49,166 nucleotides of DNA from Rhodoferax sp. (GTDB lineage: Bacteria > Pseudomonadota > Gammaproteobacteria > Burkholderiales > Burkholderiaceae_C), in contig JAGPBF010000006.1 of NCBI GenBank assembly GCA_018063505.1, positions 1 to 49,166 of the forward strand. Reading direction: 5' to 3'. This document shows positions 1 to 9,700 of this stretch, one piece after another. The stretch's first letter is position 1; the number at the start of each line of letters is the position of its first letter. A program made the position numbers and the translations under genes. The notes below the pieces were generated by a model. That model was not told where the DNA came from. It worked only from the letters and a program-made list of their open reading frames with translations, and ran no database searches.

Positions 1-1211
1 CCGCAGAAGAAGGTGCTGCGTTGCCCTTGCAACTGCGGGACCTGCGCTTGTGCAGCAATGGCAACACGGTCAAACACCGGGTGCGCATACCGGTATTCGC
101 CCAGTATCTGATCCTGCCGGATCTCCCTCAGCGGGTTCAGCGATACCACTACCGCCTGTTGCCATGGCAGCGGTTGCAGACGGTTGATCAGGTAGTGCAG
201 GCAGACCGCATGCGCGTCGGCGCGGCCTCCGTGCTGGCTGCCGGACTCGTAGTTCCACGCTGCCCAGGCACGGGTGTTGCGTGGCAGCACCGAGGTGTCG
301 GTATGCAGCACCGCGCGGTTGGGGTGGTACCGCACCGCGCCCAGTGTCGCGCACTCGGCCGGGCTGGCATCACGCAACAAGCCCAGTGCCTGGTCGCTGT
401 GGGTGGCGAGCACGACACGGTCGAAGTGTTCACCTCCCTGCGCGGTAAACACGGTCACGCCACCGGTCTCGCCGTGGCGCTCGATGGCCAGCACCGGCGT
501 GCGCAGGCGCTTGTCGGCAACACGCGCGACGATCTTCTCGACATAGTGGCGTGCACCGCCTTTGACCGTCCACCACTGTGGCCGGTCGCTGACCTGGTTC
601 AGACCGTGGTTGTGGCAGAAGCGGATCATCGTGGCAACCGGGAACTGCAGCATCTGCTGCGCAGGGCAACTCCAGATGCAGGCCACCATCGGCAGGAAAT
701 ACCATTCGATGAAGGCGGCACCAAACCGGTTCTGCCGCAGGAAATCCCCCAGCGACTGCTGCAATTGCCGCTCCTGTCCGGCAGCGGCAATGGATTGCGT
801 CAGGCGGTTGAACCGGGCCAGGTCGCGCAACATGCCCAGAAAGCGCGGGCTGAGCAGGTTTCGCCTTTGCGTGAACACACTGCTCAGACTGGTGCCACTC
901 CATTCCACGTGCCGGCCGCTGTCAGGGTCTGCGGACTGGACCGAGAACGACATGTCCGAGGTGCAGGTTTCCACACCAAGTTCGGCAAACAACGCGATCA
1001 GCGAGGGATAGGTGCGTTCATTGAAAACCAGGAAGCCGGTGTCCACGCCATGGCGGACCAAACGCCCATTGACGGGCAAGCTGATATCGACGGTGTGGGT
1101 ATGACCGCCAAAGTAGTCGGCAGCTTCGAACAGCGAGACCCTGGCGTGGTCGGCCAGACGATGGGCGACGGCCAGGCCCGAAATGCCCGAACCGATGATG
1201 GCAACCCTCAT
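1..1211 (-). CDS. FAD/NAD-binding amine-oxidase-like protein (COG2907 type), 3' end cut by window edge
   Basis: The minus frame starts at ATG 1211 and stays open to the window edge (403 codons), so only the C-terminus is missing. The N-terminus reads MRVAIIGSGISGL, a Rossmann dinucleotide fold with GxGxxG at residues 7-12. It is followed by a GGHTHTVD segment and VDTGFLVFNERTYPSL, both typical of the flavin amine-oxidase-like family found beside DUF1365 and cyclopropane-fatty-acid-synthase-like genes. The last visible residues (LQGQRSTFFC) match the family's C-terminal FAD-contact region. The known family context is membrane fatty-acid modification and photo-oxidative stress; the exact substrate here is unknown. 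The divergent neighbour is a ferritin-like acyl desaturase-type gene, which fits a lipid role. The family call is firm, the function inferred. Confidence 0.82.
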   Translation of the reverse strand, partial: MRVAIIGSGISGLAVAHRLADHARVSLFEAADYFGGHTHTVDISLPVNGRLVRHGVDTGFLVFNERTYPSLIALFAELGVETCTSDMSFSVQSADPDSGRHVEWSGTSLSSVFTQRRNLLSPRFLGMLRDLARFNRLTQSIAAAGQERQLQQSLGDFLRQNRFGAAFIEWYFLPMVACIWSCPAQQMLQFPVATMIRFCHNHGLNQVSDRPQWWTVKGGARHYVEKIVARVADKRLRTPVLAIERHGETGGVTVFTAQGGEHFDRVVLATHSDQALGLLRDASPAECATLGAVRYHPNRAVLHTDTSVLPRNTRAWAAWNYESGSQHGGRADAHAVCLHYLINRLQPLPWQQAVVVSLNPLREIRQDQILGEYRYAHPVFDRVAIAAQAQVPQLQGQRSTFFC

Positions 1212-1466
1212 GCCGGACTCCGCTGGGTCGCGCGCTTGACCGACAAAGTTGCCGCGAAGCACCCCAGGGTCAACAAGGGGGAGGAGGAGAACAACCCCGT
1301 GGTTGCACCGGATCGCCAGGCGTCCGGGCGGCTTCGCAGCAGCAAACCGGTCCAGAACCGGGTGATGCACTCTGCATTTCCGATCCGTGATGTCCTGGAC
1401 AAGTTCCCAGTCCAGGGCGCAACGGAAACAGGCACGTGGAAAGTACAAGTGTGACTCATGTGATTA

Positions 1467-1476
1467 AGTATATACT
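1467..1476. promoter_or_regulatory. Perfect 10-bp palindrome AGTATATACT in the divergent promoter region
   Basis: AGTATATACT is identical to its reverse complement and lies in the only AT-rich patch between two divergent lipid-related genes. It also contains TATACT on each strand, so it could be a pair of overlapping -10 elements, an operator, or both. No -35 box is obvious at 16-18 bp on either side. Confidence 0.3.
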
Positions 1477-1644
1477 GTTTGGTAATTTACAGACCACATA
1501 GTATTTACCCGGCTTGCGTTGGGTTTTGTTGCCCCTGCCATGGGTCGCAGCCTCGCCATTGAATGACGGGTTGCTGCGTTCCTCGTGTTGTCGCCTACGT
1601 CCGTATCCGGGGTCGGCCGACACGGTGTATTGGCAGGTGCCCCC

Positions 1645-1650
1645 TAGAAT
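1645..1650 (+). promoter_or_regulatory. Candidate -10 box TAGAAT for the desaturase-like gene
   Basis: CCCC-TAGAAT-C lies 45 bp upstream of the ATG at 1695. The same TAnAAT-C shape occurs upstream of several other genes in the window (fba, purC, purE, pgk, yajC). No good -35 hexamer is visible. Confidence 0.35.
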
Positions 1651-1694
1651 CGGATCCATCCGCACGTCGCACCGGTCGTTCAACAAAGGTCCCC

Positions 1695-2564
1695 ATGCTG
1701 TATCCCGAACTGTTCAAACAACTGGAGGCCGTCCGCTGGGACATGGCGAAGGACATTCCCTGGGACACGTTCGACGCCAGCCGCCTGTCCGACGAGCAGG
1801 CGAAAACCATCAAGTTCAATGCCATCACGGAATGGGCGGCATTGCCGGCCACCGAGATGTTCCTGCGCGACAACCGCCACGACAGCGATTTCTCGGCCTT
1901 CATGTCGATCTGGTTCTTCGAGGAGCAGAAACACTCGCTGGTGCTGATGGAATACCTGCGCCGCTTCCGGCCCGACCTGCACCCGACAGAGGCCGAACTG
2001 CACGATGTCCGATTCGAGTTCGACCCGGCGCCGGCACTGGAGACGCTGATGCTGCATTTCTGCGGTGAGATCCGGCTCAACCACTGGTACCGTCGCGCCA
2101 GCCAGTGGCATACCGAACCGGTGATCAAACAGATCTACAACCGACTCAGCCAGGACGAGGCACGCCACGGTGGCGCATATCTGAAATACATGAAGCAGGC
2201 GATCTCCCGCTTCGGGCTGGAGGCAAAGTCTGCATTTGCCAAGGTCGGTGTGCTGATGGCCAGCGCCCGCCGTACGGCGCAGGCCATGCATCCGACGAAT
2301 CTGCATGTCAACAAGTCGCTGTTTCCCAAGGACACGGTACAGAGCCGGATGCCGGACCCCGAGTGGCTGGAGCACTGGCTTGACCAGCAGATCAAGTTCG
2401 ATGCGAGCTGGGAGGGGCGCGTCGTCGAGCGCATCCTGCACAACCTGAGCCTGTTGTTCAACCGCAGCTTCGCGACGGTCCAGGAGCTCAACAAATACCG
2501 CAAGGAACTCGCGCGCGAAAGCGAAACGCTGATTTTGCCGGCGGCCTTACCAGGGGCGGTTTGA
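1695..2564 (+). CDS. Ferritin-like diiron protein, acyl-[ACP] desaturase type (289 aa)
   Basis: The protein has the two-half diiron signature of ferritin-like desaturases: E46 (TEWAALPATE), E77 and H80 (FFEEQKH), E125 (CGEIRLNHW), then E155 and H158 (DEARH). The order and spacing resemble soluble stearoyl-ACP desaturases, though this protein is shorter than plant enzymes (about 360 aa). Such enzymes use O2 and ferredoxin to introduce double bonds into acyl chains; the substrate here cannot be read from sequence. The open frame extends upstream to 1563, but ATG 1695 is preferred because AAAGGT lies just before it and the upstream codons look non-coding. The 3' end overlaps the convergent HD-like gene by 18 bp. 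Another ferritin-like oxygenase is possible. Confidence 0.75.
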   Translation: MLYPELFKQLEAVRWDMAKDIPWDTFDASRLSDEQAKTIKFNAITEWAALPATEMFLRDNRHDSDFSAFMSIWFFEEQKHSLVLMEYLRRFRPDLHPTEAELHDVRFEFDPAPALETLMLHFCGEIRLNHWYRRASQWHTEPVIKQIYNRLSQDEARHGGAYLKYMKQAISRFGLEAKSAFAKVGVLMASARRTAQAMHPTNLHVNKSLFPKDTVQSRMPDPEWLEHWLDQQIKFDASWEGRVVERILHNLSLLFNRSFATVQELNKYRKELARESETLILPAALPGAV

Positions 2565-3785
2565 CGCGGCAGGCCCCGCGGTCAGCGCCAGCATTCGGTC
2601 CAGGTTGATCTGAACCTTGCAGTCGCTGGACGCCACGCTCGCAGTGATGCGAAACTCGCGCTGGCTGGTGTCCCGCACCGGGTGCTCGCCGGTCGGAATA
2701 CCGTCGCGGTTGACCAGGATCGCCACCCGCGGCATCGTCGTATTGATACCCCGGCGCACCACCACGCCGGTTTCCAGGTTGGCCAGCCGGACCAGCGCGC
2801 CAGGTGAATACACCCCGACCGCCTTGATCAGTGCCGCTCCGGCTTCATCGAGGGCGCGCGCTTCGTCGAAATACACCGCCTGCATCGCTGCGGACGCAGA
2901 ATCGGGCCGGCGCGAGGAGCGCGGTGACAGGTGCGCGGCAAACTTGTCCGCCCGCTGCAGCAAGCGCGCCAGTTGCTGACCTGCCGTGCGCGTGGCCAGC
3001 GGGCCGGGACCGGTGGCATGGTGGTAACGCACGGCTTCCAGGCACAAGGCATCTTCCATCCCCAGTCCGAGCAGCAAGGCCTGAGACTGGCCGGGATGTT
3101 CATCGATCAGCTCGCGCTGGGCCAGCGTCGGGGGTTCGTTCTGCGCGGCCAACCGGTCCTGCAGTTCGGTCATCGCGATGTTCATCGTCAATGCGGCCTT
3201 GCACACGCTGTCCACCAGATGCGCCGGCCATCCCAGCACATCGCGCGCAGCCAGCGCGCACATCACGCTGACCAGCATCGAATGGGTTGCGCTGTACAGC
3301 TGGATCTCGCGTGCGGCCAGGTGAAACAACGCAAACAGGGCGCCGTCGGGATTGCGTTCGGTCTGCTGTGTCAGCCGCGTGTGCAGGCGGTCAAGATCCT
3401 CGCAGAAATGCGCGCCGGCCATATCGCGAAGCAGCCGGTTGCCCTGGACCTGCAGGTCCAGCCAGTCCAGCGCGTCGCCCAGATTCCGGTTGCGTGGCGG
3501 CACCGCCAGATCGCCGGTGGTCAAGGCTGCCTGTGCAATCTTGCCCAGTGGCCGTTCATCGCGGACCAGCGCATGGAGCTTGCCGACGAATGCCTTCTGA
3601 TGCTGCTCGGACTCGGACACATCGACATAGAAGCCGTTGCCTCGCCCGCGCACAGCTTCCAGATCGTCGCGGGACACCAGCACATACCCCTTGCGTGCCA
3701 GCAGCGTGCCATTCTGGTCACGCAGCGAGAACGGCAAAGGTTGGCCGATGGCGATCGACTCGTCGACGACTTGTACGAGATTCAT
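2547..3785 (-). CDS. HD-GYP-like domain protein with degenerate catalytic dyad (412 aa)
   Basis: The N-terminal 100 residues resemble the leader region seen in HD-GYP proteins (LPFSLRDQNGTLLARKGYVL). The HD-type helical domain covers roughly residues 150-340: H168 (YSATHSM), H230 (IDEHPGQSQALL), HH255-256 (AVRYHHATG) and D280 (LLQRADKFAAHLSPR). Where active phosphodiesterases have LHDIGK, this protein has TMNIAM (residues 200-205), so the metal-binding HD pair is absent, and the GYP motif after HH is also missing. It is probably not an active c-di-GMP phosphodiesterase and may act as a binding or scaffold protein. It ends tail to tail with the desaturase-like gene. The start is ATG 3785; the Shine-Dalgarno sequence is weak. 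Confidence 0.75.
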   Translation of the reverse strand: MNLVQVVDESIAIGQPLPFSLRDQNGTLLARKGYVLVSRDDLEAVRGRGNGFYVDVSESEQHQKAFVGKLHALVRDERPLGKIAQAALTTGDLAVPPRNRNLGDALDWLDLQVQGNRLLRDMAGAHFCEDLDRLHTRLTQQTERNPDGALFALFHLAAREIQLYSATHSMLVSVMCALAARDVLGWPAHLVDSVCKAALTMNIAMTELQDRLAAQNEPPTLAQRELIDEHPGQSQALLLGLGMEDALCLEAVRYHHATGPGPLATRTAGQQLARLLQRADKFAAHLSPRSSRRPDSASAAMQAVYFDEARALDEAGAALIKAVGVYSPGALVRLANLETGVVVRRGINTTMPRVAILVNRDGIPTGEHPVRDTSQREFRITASVASSDCKVQINLDRMLALTAGPAASNRPW

Positions 3786-3933
3786 GGCAAATGCAGTTGA
3801 GGATCGGTTCGCACTACGGGGACAGGATACGGTTCATGCTGCAGCATACCCTCGCCAGGCCGGATGTGATTGCCACACAAGCCGGTCAACAGGGTGGCTT
3901 ATCCGGATCTTTCCGGCGCAGTGGCTGCGCGCA

Positions 3934-6720
3934 TCATGCGTGTGGGGGGCTGAACACTGCCCGCCACAAGGCCAGCACAGCGTCGCGTTCCGTCCCGAGC
4001 TCGTCGCTTGGCAGCTGGGTTGTGGTCTCGTTGAGCCGGGCATGGTGCTGGACCCGGCGCAAGGCGCGGTAGGCGCGCGCGGCCGCATCTGCGACCTCCT
4101 TGGGCAACAGGCCGGCCTCCTGCGCACGGTGCAGCAGCGCTATGTTTCCGGAATTGGCCGCCAGTGTGTCGTGGTTCGCGGCCTGCGACAGGATCAGGAA
4201 CTGGACCGCAAACTCGACATCGACCATGCCGCCAGGGCTGTGCTTCACATCGAAGCGACCAGCCTTGACCGGATGGGCTGTGCGCACCTTGTCGCGCATC
4301 GCGACGATCTCGGCGCGCAGGTTTTCCGGATCGCGCTGGGCAGTGACAACGCCACGGCGGACCTCGTCGAAACGCGCGCGCAGATTCTCGTCGCCCAGCA
4401 GGAAGCGGGCCCGTGTCATCGCCTGGTGTTCCCAGGTCCAGGCGGTGTTGCTGCCCCGCTTTTGCTGGTAGGCGGCATAGGCCTCGAAACTGGTGACCAG
4501 CAGACCGGAATTGCCATTGGGCCGCAGCGCGGTGTCGATCTCGTACAGATCACCTTCACCGGTCTTGACCGTCAGCCAGTTGATCAGTTTGCGGACAAAC
4601 GCGGCATAGATCTCCGACGAACGCTCGTCATCGTCCTCGTAGACAAAGACGATGTCCAGATCACTGCCATACCCCAGCTCCAGGCCACCGAGCTTGCCGT
4701 AGGCGATGACGGCCAGCTGCGGGTCGTCGCGGTGCCGGTTCTTCAGCCGGTTCCAGCACCAGCGCATCGTGACGCGCAATACCGACTGCGCCAGCGCGCT
4801 CAGATCGTCGGCGACCTGCTCGACGCTGAGTGCACCTTCGACATCGCGGGCCAGGGTCCGGAAAACTTCGGCATGGTGGGCGCGGCGCAACAGGTTCAGC
4901 AACGTCTCGTCGTCGTCTTCTTCCGTGATGTGCAGTGCTTCCCGGCGCTGCTCGAGCTCGCGCTCGAAATCGACGCTCTGAAAGCGTTCCGTCACCATGG
5001 TGCTGTTGGCCAGTTCGTCGATGACGCCCGGATGCCTGAGAAGGTACCGTGCCGGCCATTTGGCATTGCCCAGCAGGCGCAGCAGTCGCTGGTGCACGGC
5101 AGGGCGCTCCAGCAGCAGTGCCAGGTAACTTTCGCGGCGCAGAAGTGGCTCGATCCAGTCGGCCAGCCGAACCGCGGCCTCCTCGGTGATCGCCGTCTCG
5201 CGGGTCCAGGTGGCGGTACGGCTGATCAGCCGGAACAGCCTGATCCGGGACTCGTCCCGCAAGGCACGAAAACGGGGATTCTCGCCCCAGGCCGCAACAC
5301 GTTCGCGCAAGCCGTCGGGCAGGCCCTGGACGAATTCGTCGAAGCTGGCCGGCGTGGCCATCGCCGCGTTGCTGTTGCCGTTGCCGCAGGATTTGCAATC
5401 GGGTTTGCCGCCACCGAGCAAGGCATCGAATTCCTGCGCCACCACTTCCCGATGGCGGTCGAGTTCGGCCAGCAGCGGCCCGCTGGCGGGATACCCCATG
5501 GTGCGCGCGATCCAGTTCAGGTCGTCGTCGTTGGTAGGCAGCACATGGGTCTGCTGGTCGTCCAGGTACTGGATCCGGTGCTCGACCTGGCGCAGGAAAA
5601 CATAGGCAGTGGCCAGCGCGTCGGCAGTGGCCGATGGCATCAGGCCCGCGCGCATCAGGCGGGGCAAGGCATCGAGCGTGGCGCGGGTGCGCAATTCCGG
5701 GAACTGGCCGCCGCGCACCACCTGCAACAACTGCACGATGAACTCGATCTCACGGATGCCACCGCGCGAGAGCTTGACGTCGTTGGTGCGCTCCGGGCGC
5801 CCGGCGCTGCGCCGGGCGGCATGTTCGCGGATCTGCCGGTGCAGGATCCGCAAGGCATCGAACACGTTGTAATCGAGGTAACGCCGGAACACGAACGGCA
5901 ACACCGCGCCGCGCAGGTTGCTGGCATTGCCACCGGTCACGCACAGTGCCGGCGCCACGACACGGCTCTTGAGCCAGGCAAAACGCTCCCATTCGCGCCC
6001 TTGCACATGGAAATACTCCTCCAGCGCGCTCAGGGAGATCGCCGGCGGGCCGGAATTGCCATTGGGACGCAAGGCCAGGTCGACCCGGAACACGAAGCCA
6101 TGCTCCGTGGTGTCGCCAATCAGTGCGAACAGGGCGCGTACCGCCTTGCCGAAGTATTCGTGGTTGGAGATCCGGCTTCGGTCATCGGCGTTGCCAGCCG
6201 ACTCACCGTCCTGGTCGTAGACGTAGATCAGGTCGATGTCGCTGGAGACATTGAGTTCGCGTGCCCCGAGCTTGCCCATGCCGATGATCCACAACTCGGC
6301 GCGCCGGCCGTCCGACCCCACGGGCGTACCGTGTTGCGCATCGAGATCGTCGAACACCTGCCGGCAGGCAGCATCGAGCGCAAATTCGGCCAGTTCCGTC
6401 ATGGCCAGCGTCACCTGTTCAACGCTCGCCTGCGCCGTGCAGTCGAGCGTCATCAGCCGTTCAAGCACCACCTGGCGCATGATGCGCAGCGCCGAGCCCA
6501 GATCGGCGCCGCTGGCCTGCAATCGCGCAAACATCTGTTGGTAAGCGCGCCTGCCCGGCAGGCCGGGATCAAGCAGCGCAACCTCTGCCGGGTATCGCCG
6601 GCGCACCCGCTGGCCGAAGCGGGCATATTCTGACAGCGGGTCCCGATGGTGGGAATCTGCGATCACGGGGGAGGACCTTGCCTGGACCATAACGTCAACC
6701 TGATCAAGCTTGGCGGTCAT
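3934..6720 (-). CDS. glnE: Bifunctional glutamine synthetase adenylyltransferase / adenylyl-removing enzyme (928 aa)
   Basis: GlnE attaches AMP to, or removes it from, glutamine synthetase under PII control, so it tunes ammonia assimilation in the cytosol. Two nucleotidyltransferase domains are visible. The N-terminal adenylyl-removase has GMGKLGARELNVSSDIDLIYV (metal-binding D161 and D163). The C-terminal adenylyltransferase has AYGKLGGLELGYGSDLDIVF (D687 and D689). Each is followed by a helical regulatory segment (DTALRPNGNSG in the second half; DLALRPNGNSG in the first). The length is normal for the family. ATG 6720 is chosen; an in-frame TTG at 6741 would add seven residues. It is divergent from yhdP with only 27 bp between start codons, an order common in betaproteobacteria. 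Confidence 0.97.
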   Translation of the reverse strand: MTAKLDQVDVMVQARSSPVIADSHHRDPLSEYARFGQRVRRRYPAEVALLDPGLPGRRAYQQMFARLQASGADLGSALRIMRQVVLERLMTLDCTAQASVEQVTLAMTELAEFALDAACRQVFDDLDAQHGTPVGSDGRRAELWIIGMGKLGARELNVSSDIDLIYVYDQDGESAGNADDRSRISNHEYFGKAVRALFALIGDTTEHGFVFRVDLALRPNGNSGPPAISLSALEEYFHVQGREWERFAWLKSRVVAPALCVTGGNASNLRGAVLPFVFRRYLDYNVFDALRILHRQIREHAARRSAGRPERTNDVKLSRGGIREIEFIVQLLQVVRGGQFPELRTRATLDALPRLMRAGLMPSATADALATAYVFLRQVEHRIQYLDDQQTHVLPTNDDDLNWIARTMGYPASGPLLAELDRHREVVAQEFDALLGGGKPDCKSCGNGNSNAAMATPASFDEFVQGLPDGLRERVAAWGENPRFRALRDESRIRLFRLISRTATWTRETAITEEAAVRLADWIEPLLRRESYLALLLERPAVHQRLLRLLGNAKWPARYLLRHPGVIDELANSTMVTERFQSVDFERELEQRREALHITEEDDDETLLNLLRRAHHAEVFRTLARDVEGALSVEQVADDLSALAQSVLRVTMRWCWNRLKNRHRDDPQLAVIAYGKLGGLELGYGSDLDIVFVYEDDDERSSEIYAAFVRKLINWLTVKTGEGDLYEIDTALRPNGNSGLLVTSFEAYAAYQQKRGSNTAWTWEHQAMTRARFLLGDENLRARFDEVRRGVVTAQRDPENLRAEIVAMRDKVRTAHPVKAGRFDVKHSPGGMVDVEFAVQFLILSQAANHDTLAANSGNIALLHRAQEAGLLPKEVADAAARAYRALRRVQHHARLNETTTQLPSDELGTERDAVLALWRAVFSPPHA

Positions 6721-6747
6721 AATTCCGGGGCCGATCGCCAATGCACG

Positions 6748-9700
6748 ATGAATGAACCGCCTACCATGCCGATGCCTTCACGGCTGCTGAAGAGCTTCGC
6801 TTTTCTGGCACGCTGGACGTTGGCATTGCTGTTGTTGGCTTGGTTGCTTTTTGGGGCGGCCTGGGCTGCCCTGCATCTGGTGATTGTGCCGCGAATCGGA
6901 GAGCTTCGCCCGCAGCTCGAGGCGGCCGCCAGCCGCATGACTGGCCTGACGGTACGGGTCGAGTCGATCAGCGCGCATTCCACCAACCTGCTGCCGGCGT
7001 TCGAGCTGGGCAATACCCGACTGTTCGATGCGCAGGGGCGTGAGGCATTGCGCTTGCCCCGGGTTCTGGTATCCCTGTCGCCGCGCTCGGTGCTCAAGCT
7101 GAAGTTCGACCAGATTCTGCTCGACAGCCCGGTGTTGAACATGCGCCGTGACGCGGACGGCCGCATCTGGCTGGCCGGGCTCGACGTGTCATCGGGTGCG
7201 GGGGAGCCCGACGCCGCGCTGTTGAACCGGGTTTTTTCGCAGCCCGAGTTCGTCATCCGTGACGGTTCGGTGGTATGGACCGACGACTTGCGCGCGGTTG
7301 CACCGCTGGCGCTGCACGCGGTCAATGTGGTCTTGCGCAACCGCTCGCGCATGCACGAGTTCCGCTTCGATGCCACGCCACCGGCCGACTGGGGCGACCG
7401 CTTTTCGCTCATGGCGCGTCTGGAACAGCCGTTTCTGTCGATCGACAATGGCCGATGGCAAGACTGGGTTGGCCAGGCGTATGCCGATTTTTCCCGCATC
7501 GACGTGGCGTTGCTGCGGCAATATGCCGATCCAGGCATCGATGTCGAACGCGGCCGTGGCGCGGTGCGCGCCTGGTTCGATATCGCGCGCGGTCGGGTCA
7601 TCGGGACGACCGCCGACGTGGCGTTGGTCGACCTGGCCGTGCGCGTCGGAGCCGGGCTGATGCCCCTGGAACTGGCCAGCCTGTCGGGCCGCCTGAGCGG
7701 CAAATTCGCCGCTGACAGCGTGGCCTTTTCAACCCGTGCGCTGGCGTTCGACACCGCCGATGGCAACCGATGGCCGGGTGGCAATCTCACGCTGACGCAA
7801 CAACATGCCAACGGTACGCGACCGGCGTCGGGGGAGCTGGTGGCCGATCGGCTGGATCTGGCGGCGCTGGCCCAGATTGCCGGCCGATTGCCGCTGGACG
7901 CGGCCTTGCACCAGGCGCTCGCGCGCCACCGGCCCGCTGGCATCGTGGAGCGGGTCAAGGTGAGCTGGCAGGCGAGCACCGACGCGCCGATCAAGTACCA
8001 GGCGCAGGGGCAGTTGCGGCAACTGGCCGTGCAGTCCATTCCTGATACCAGCGGCGCACCTGCAGGCAGCACGCAGTCCATCGGTACCCCGGGACTGCAT
8101 GGCGCCGACGTCAATTTTTCGCTGACCGAGGCCGGCGGCAAGGCCAGCTTGTCCATGGTCGACGGCGGAATCGACGTGCCTGGCGTGTTCGAGGACCCGG
8201 TCGTGCCGTTCAAGCAGCTGTCGTGCGAGCTGTCATGGCGTGTCGATGGCGACAACATCCAGGTGCAGGTGGGCCGGATGACGTTCAGCAATGCCGATGC
8301 CGATGGCGAGTTGCAATTGCAGTGGCAGACCAGTGATCCGTTGCGATCGCGCAGCAAGGCCCGGTTCCCTGGCGTGCTCGACATGCAGGGCTCGCTCAGT
8401 CGCGCCAATGGTGCGCGCGTCTACCGGTATCTGCCGCTGGTGGTCCAGGCGCCTACGCGCAACTACGTGCGTGATGCGGTGCAGGCCGGACAAGGCACGG
8501 ACGTACGCTTCAAGGTCAAGGGCGATCTCTGGGACGTGCCGTACGCCGACCCGCGCCAGGGCGAATTCCTGATCACGGCCCAGCTCGCCGAGACGGCACT
8601 GACCTATGTGCCGCGCAGTCTGCAGGCAGCCGGCGAGAAGCCCTGGCCGGCATTGGCCCGGCTATCCGGGACACTGGTGATTGACCGCGTCGGCTTGCGC
8701 GTCAAAGGTGCGCGTGGCCATCTGGCGACGGCGCCGTCCGTACTGGTCAGCAACGCCGATGCCGAAATCGCCGACATGTTGCATGCCGGTGCGCTGGCGG
8801 TCAGCCTGGACGCGCGCGCGCCACTGGCGGAACTGCTGGGTGTCGTCAATGGCTCTCCGTTGTTGCAGATGACAGACCAGATGCTGGCGCGCGCCACGGT
8901 CAGTGGGGCGGCGGAATTGCGCCTCAAGTTGCAGGTGCCGCTCGTGCAGCCGGAAAACACGAAGGTGCAAGGCAGTGTCAACCTGCCAGGCAACGATTTG
9001 CAGCTGATGCCCGATATCCCCCGTCTGGTCCGCGCACGCGGAGCCATCGGCTTCACCGAGACCGGCTTCACCGTCACAGCGGTGCAGGCCCGGCTGCTCG
9101 GTGGCGATGTGCGCATCGATGGCGGTTCGGTGCCCGTGTCCGCATCGGCTATCGGGGCGCCTCGCGCGGGGCTGGGCATGTCGTTCCGTCTGCAGGGTGT
9201 CGTCAGTGCAGAAGCTTTGCGCCAGTCGCGCGAGCTGGGGCCTTTGTCCAGGCTGGCGCAAAAAGCCAGCGGTACCGCCGCTTACGCTGCCACAGTGGGT
9301 TTGCGTGCCGGTGTTCCCGAGTTTGCGCTGACCAGCAATCTGGTCGGGCTGGGACTGAACCTGCCGGCGCCACTGGGCAAGACGGAGCAGACACCGCTGC
9401 CCTTGCGCATCGAATCGGCCGTGCTGCGGGAGCCGCAGTCCGGCTCGGCTGCTGCGACGCCGGCGCGCCAGCTCGACCAGCTGCTGCTCGATCTGGGCCG
9501 TGTCGGCTCGGTTCAGTACGTGCGGGACGTCTCGGGGTCGGAGCCCAGGGTGCTGCGGGGTGCGATCGCCATCGGCCTGGCCGATGGCGAGACCGCACCG
9601 ATGCCACTGGAAGGGGTCACCGCCAACATCCGGATGAGTGGCCTGGATGTGGATGAATGGGAGCGGCTGCTGGCACAGGTCAACGAGGCCGGCGCGACCG

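Larger units (their letters stand above)
1212..1694. other. Divergent intergenic region (483 bp) between the FAD oxidoreductase and the desaturase-like gene
   Basis: No convincing gene is seen here. The stretch 1455-1510 is strikingly AT-rich against a GC-rich background and probably holds the divergent promoters. A minus frame of 83 codons (1208-1459) overlaps the oxidoreductase start by four bases, but it has no ribosome binding site and a Ser/Arg/Thr-rich composition typical of a chance frame. A second minus frame (1456-1686) is also unconvincing. Confidence 0.6.

Noticed and set aside
21..1454. 477-codon plus frame at the left edge
   Set aside because: It is antisense to the FAD oxidoreductase, whose Rossmann motif and downstream family segments are convincing.
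1208..1459. 83-codon minus frame ending in a 4-bp ATGA overlap with the oxidoreductase start
   Set aside because: The overlap is suggestive of coupling, but there is no ribosome binding site and the product looks random; kept only as a note in the intergenic entry.
3637..6633. 998-codon open frame on the plus strand
   Set aside because: It is antisense to glnE, whose motifs are unambiguous, and has no ribosome binding site or family resemblance.
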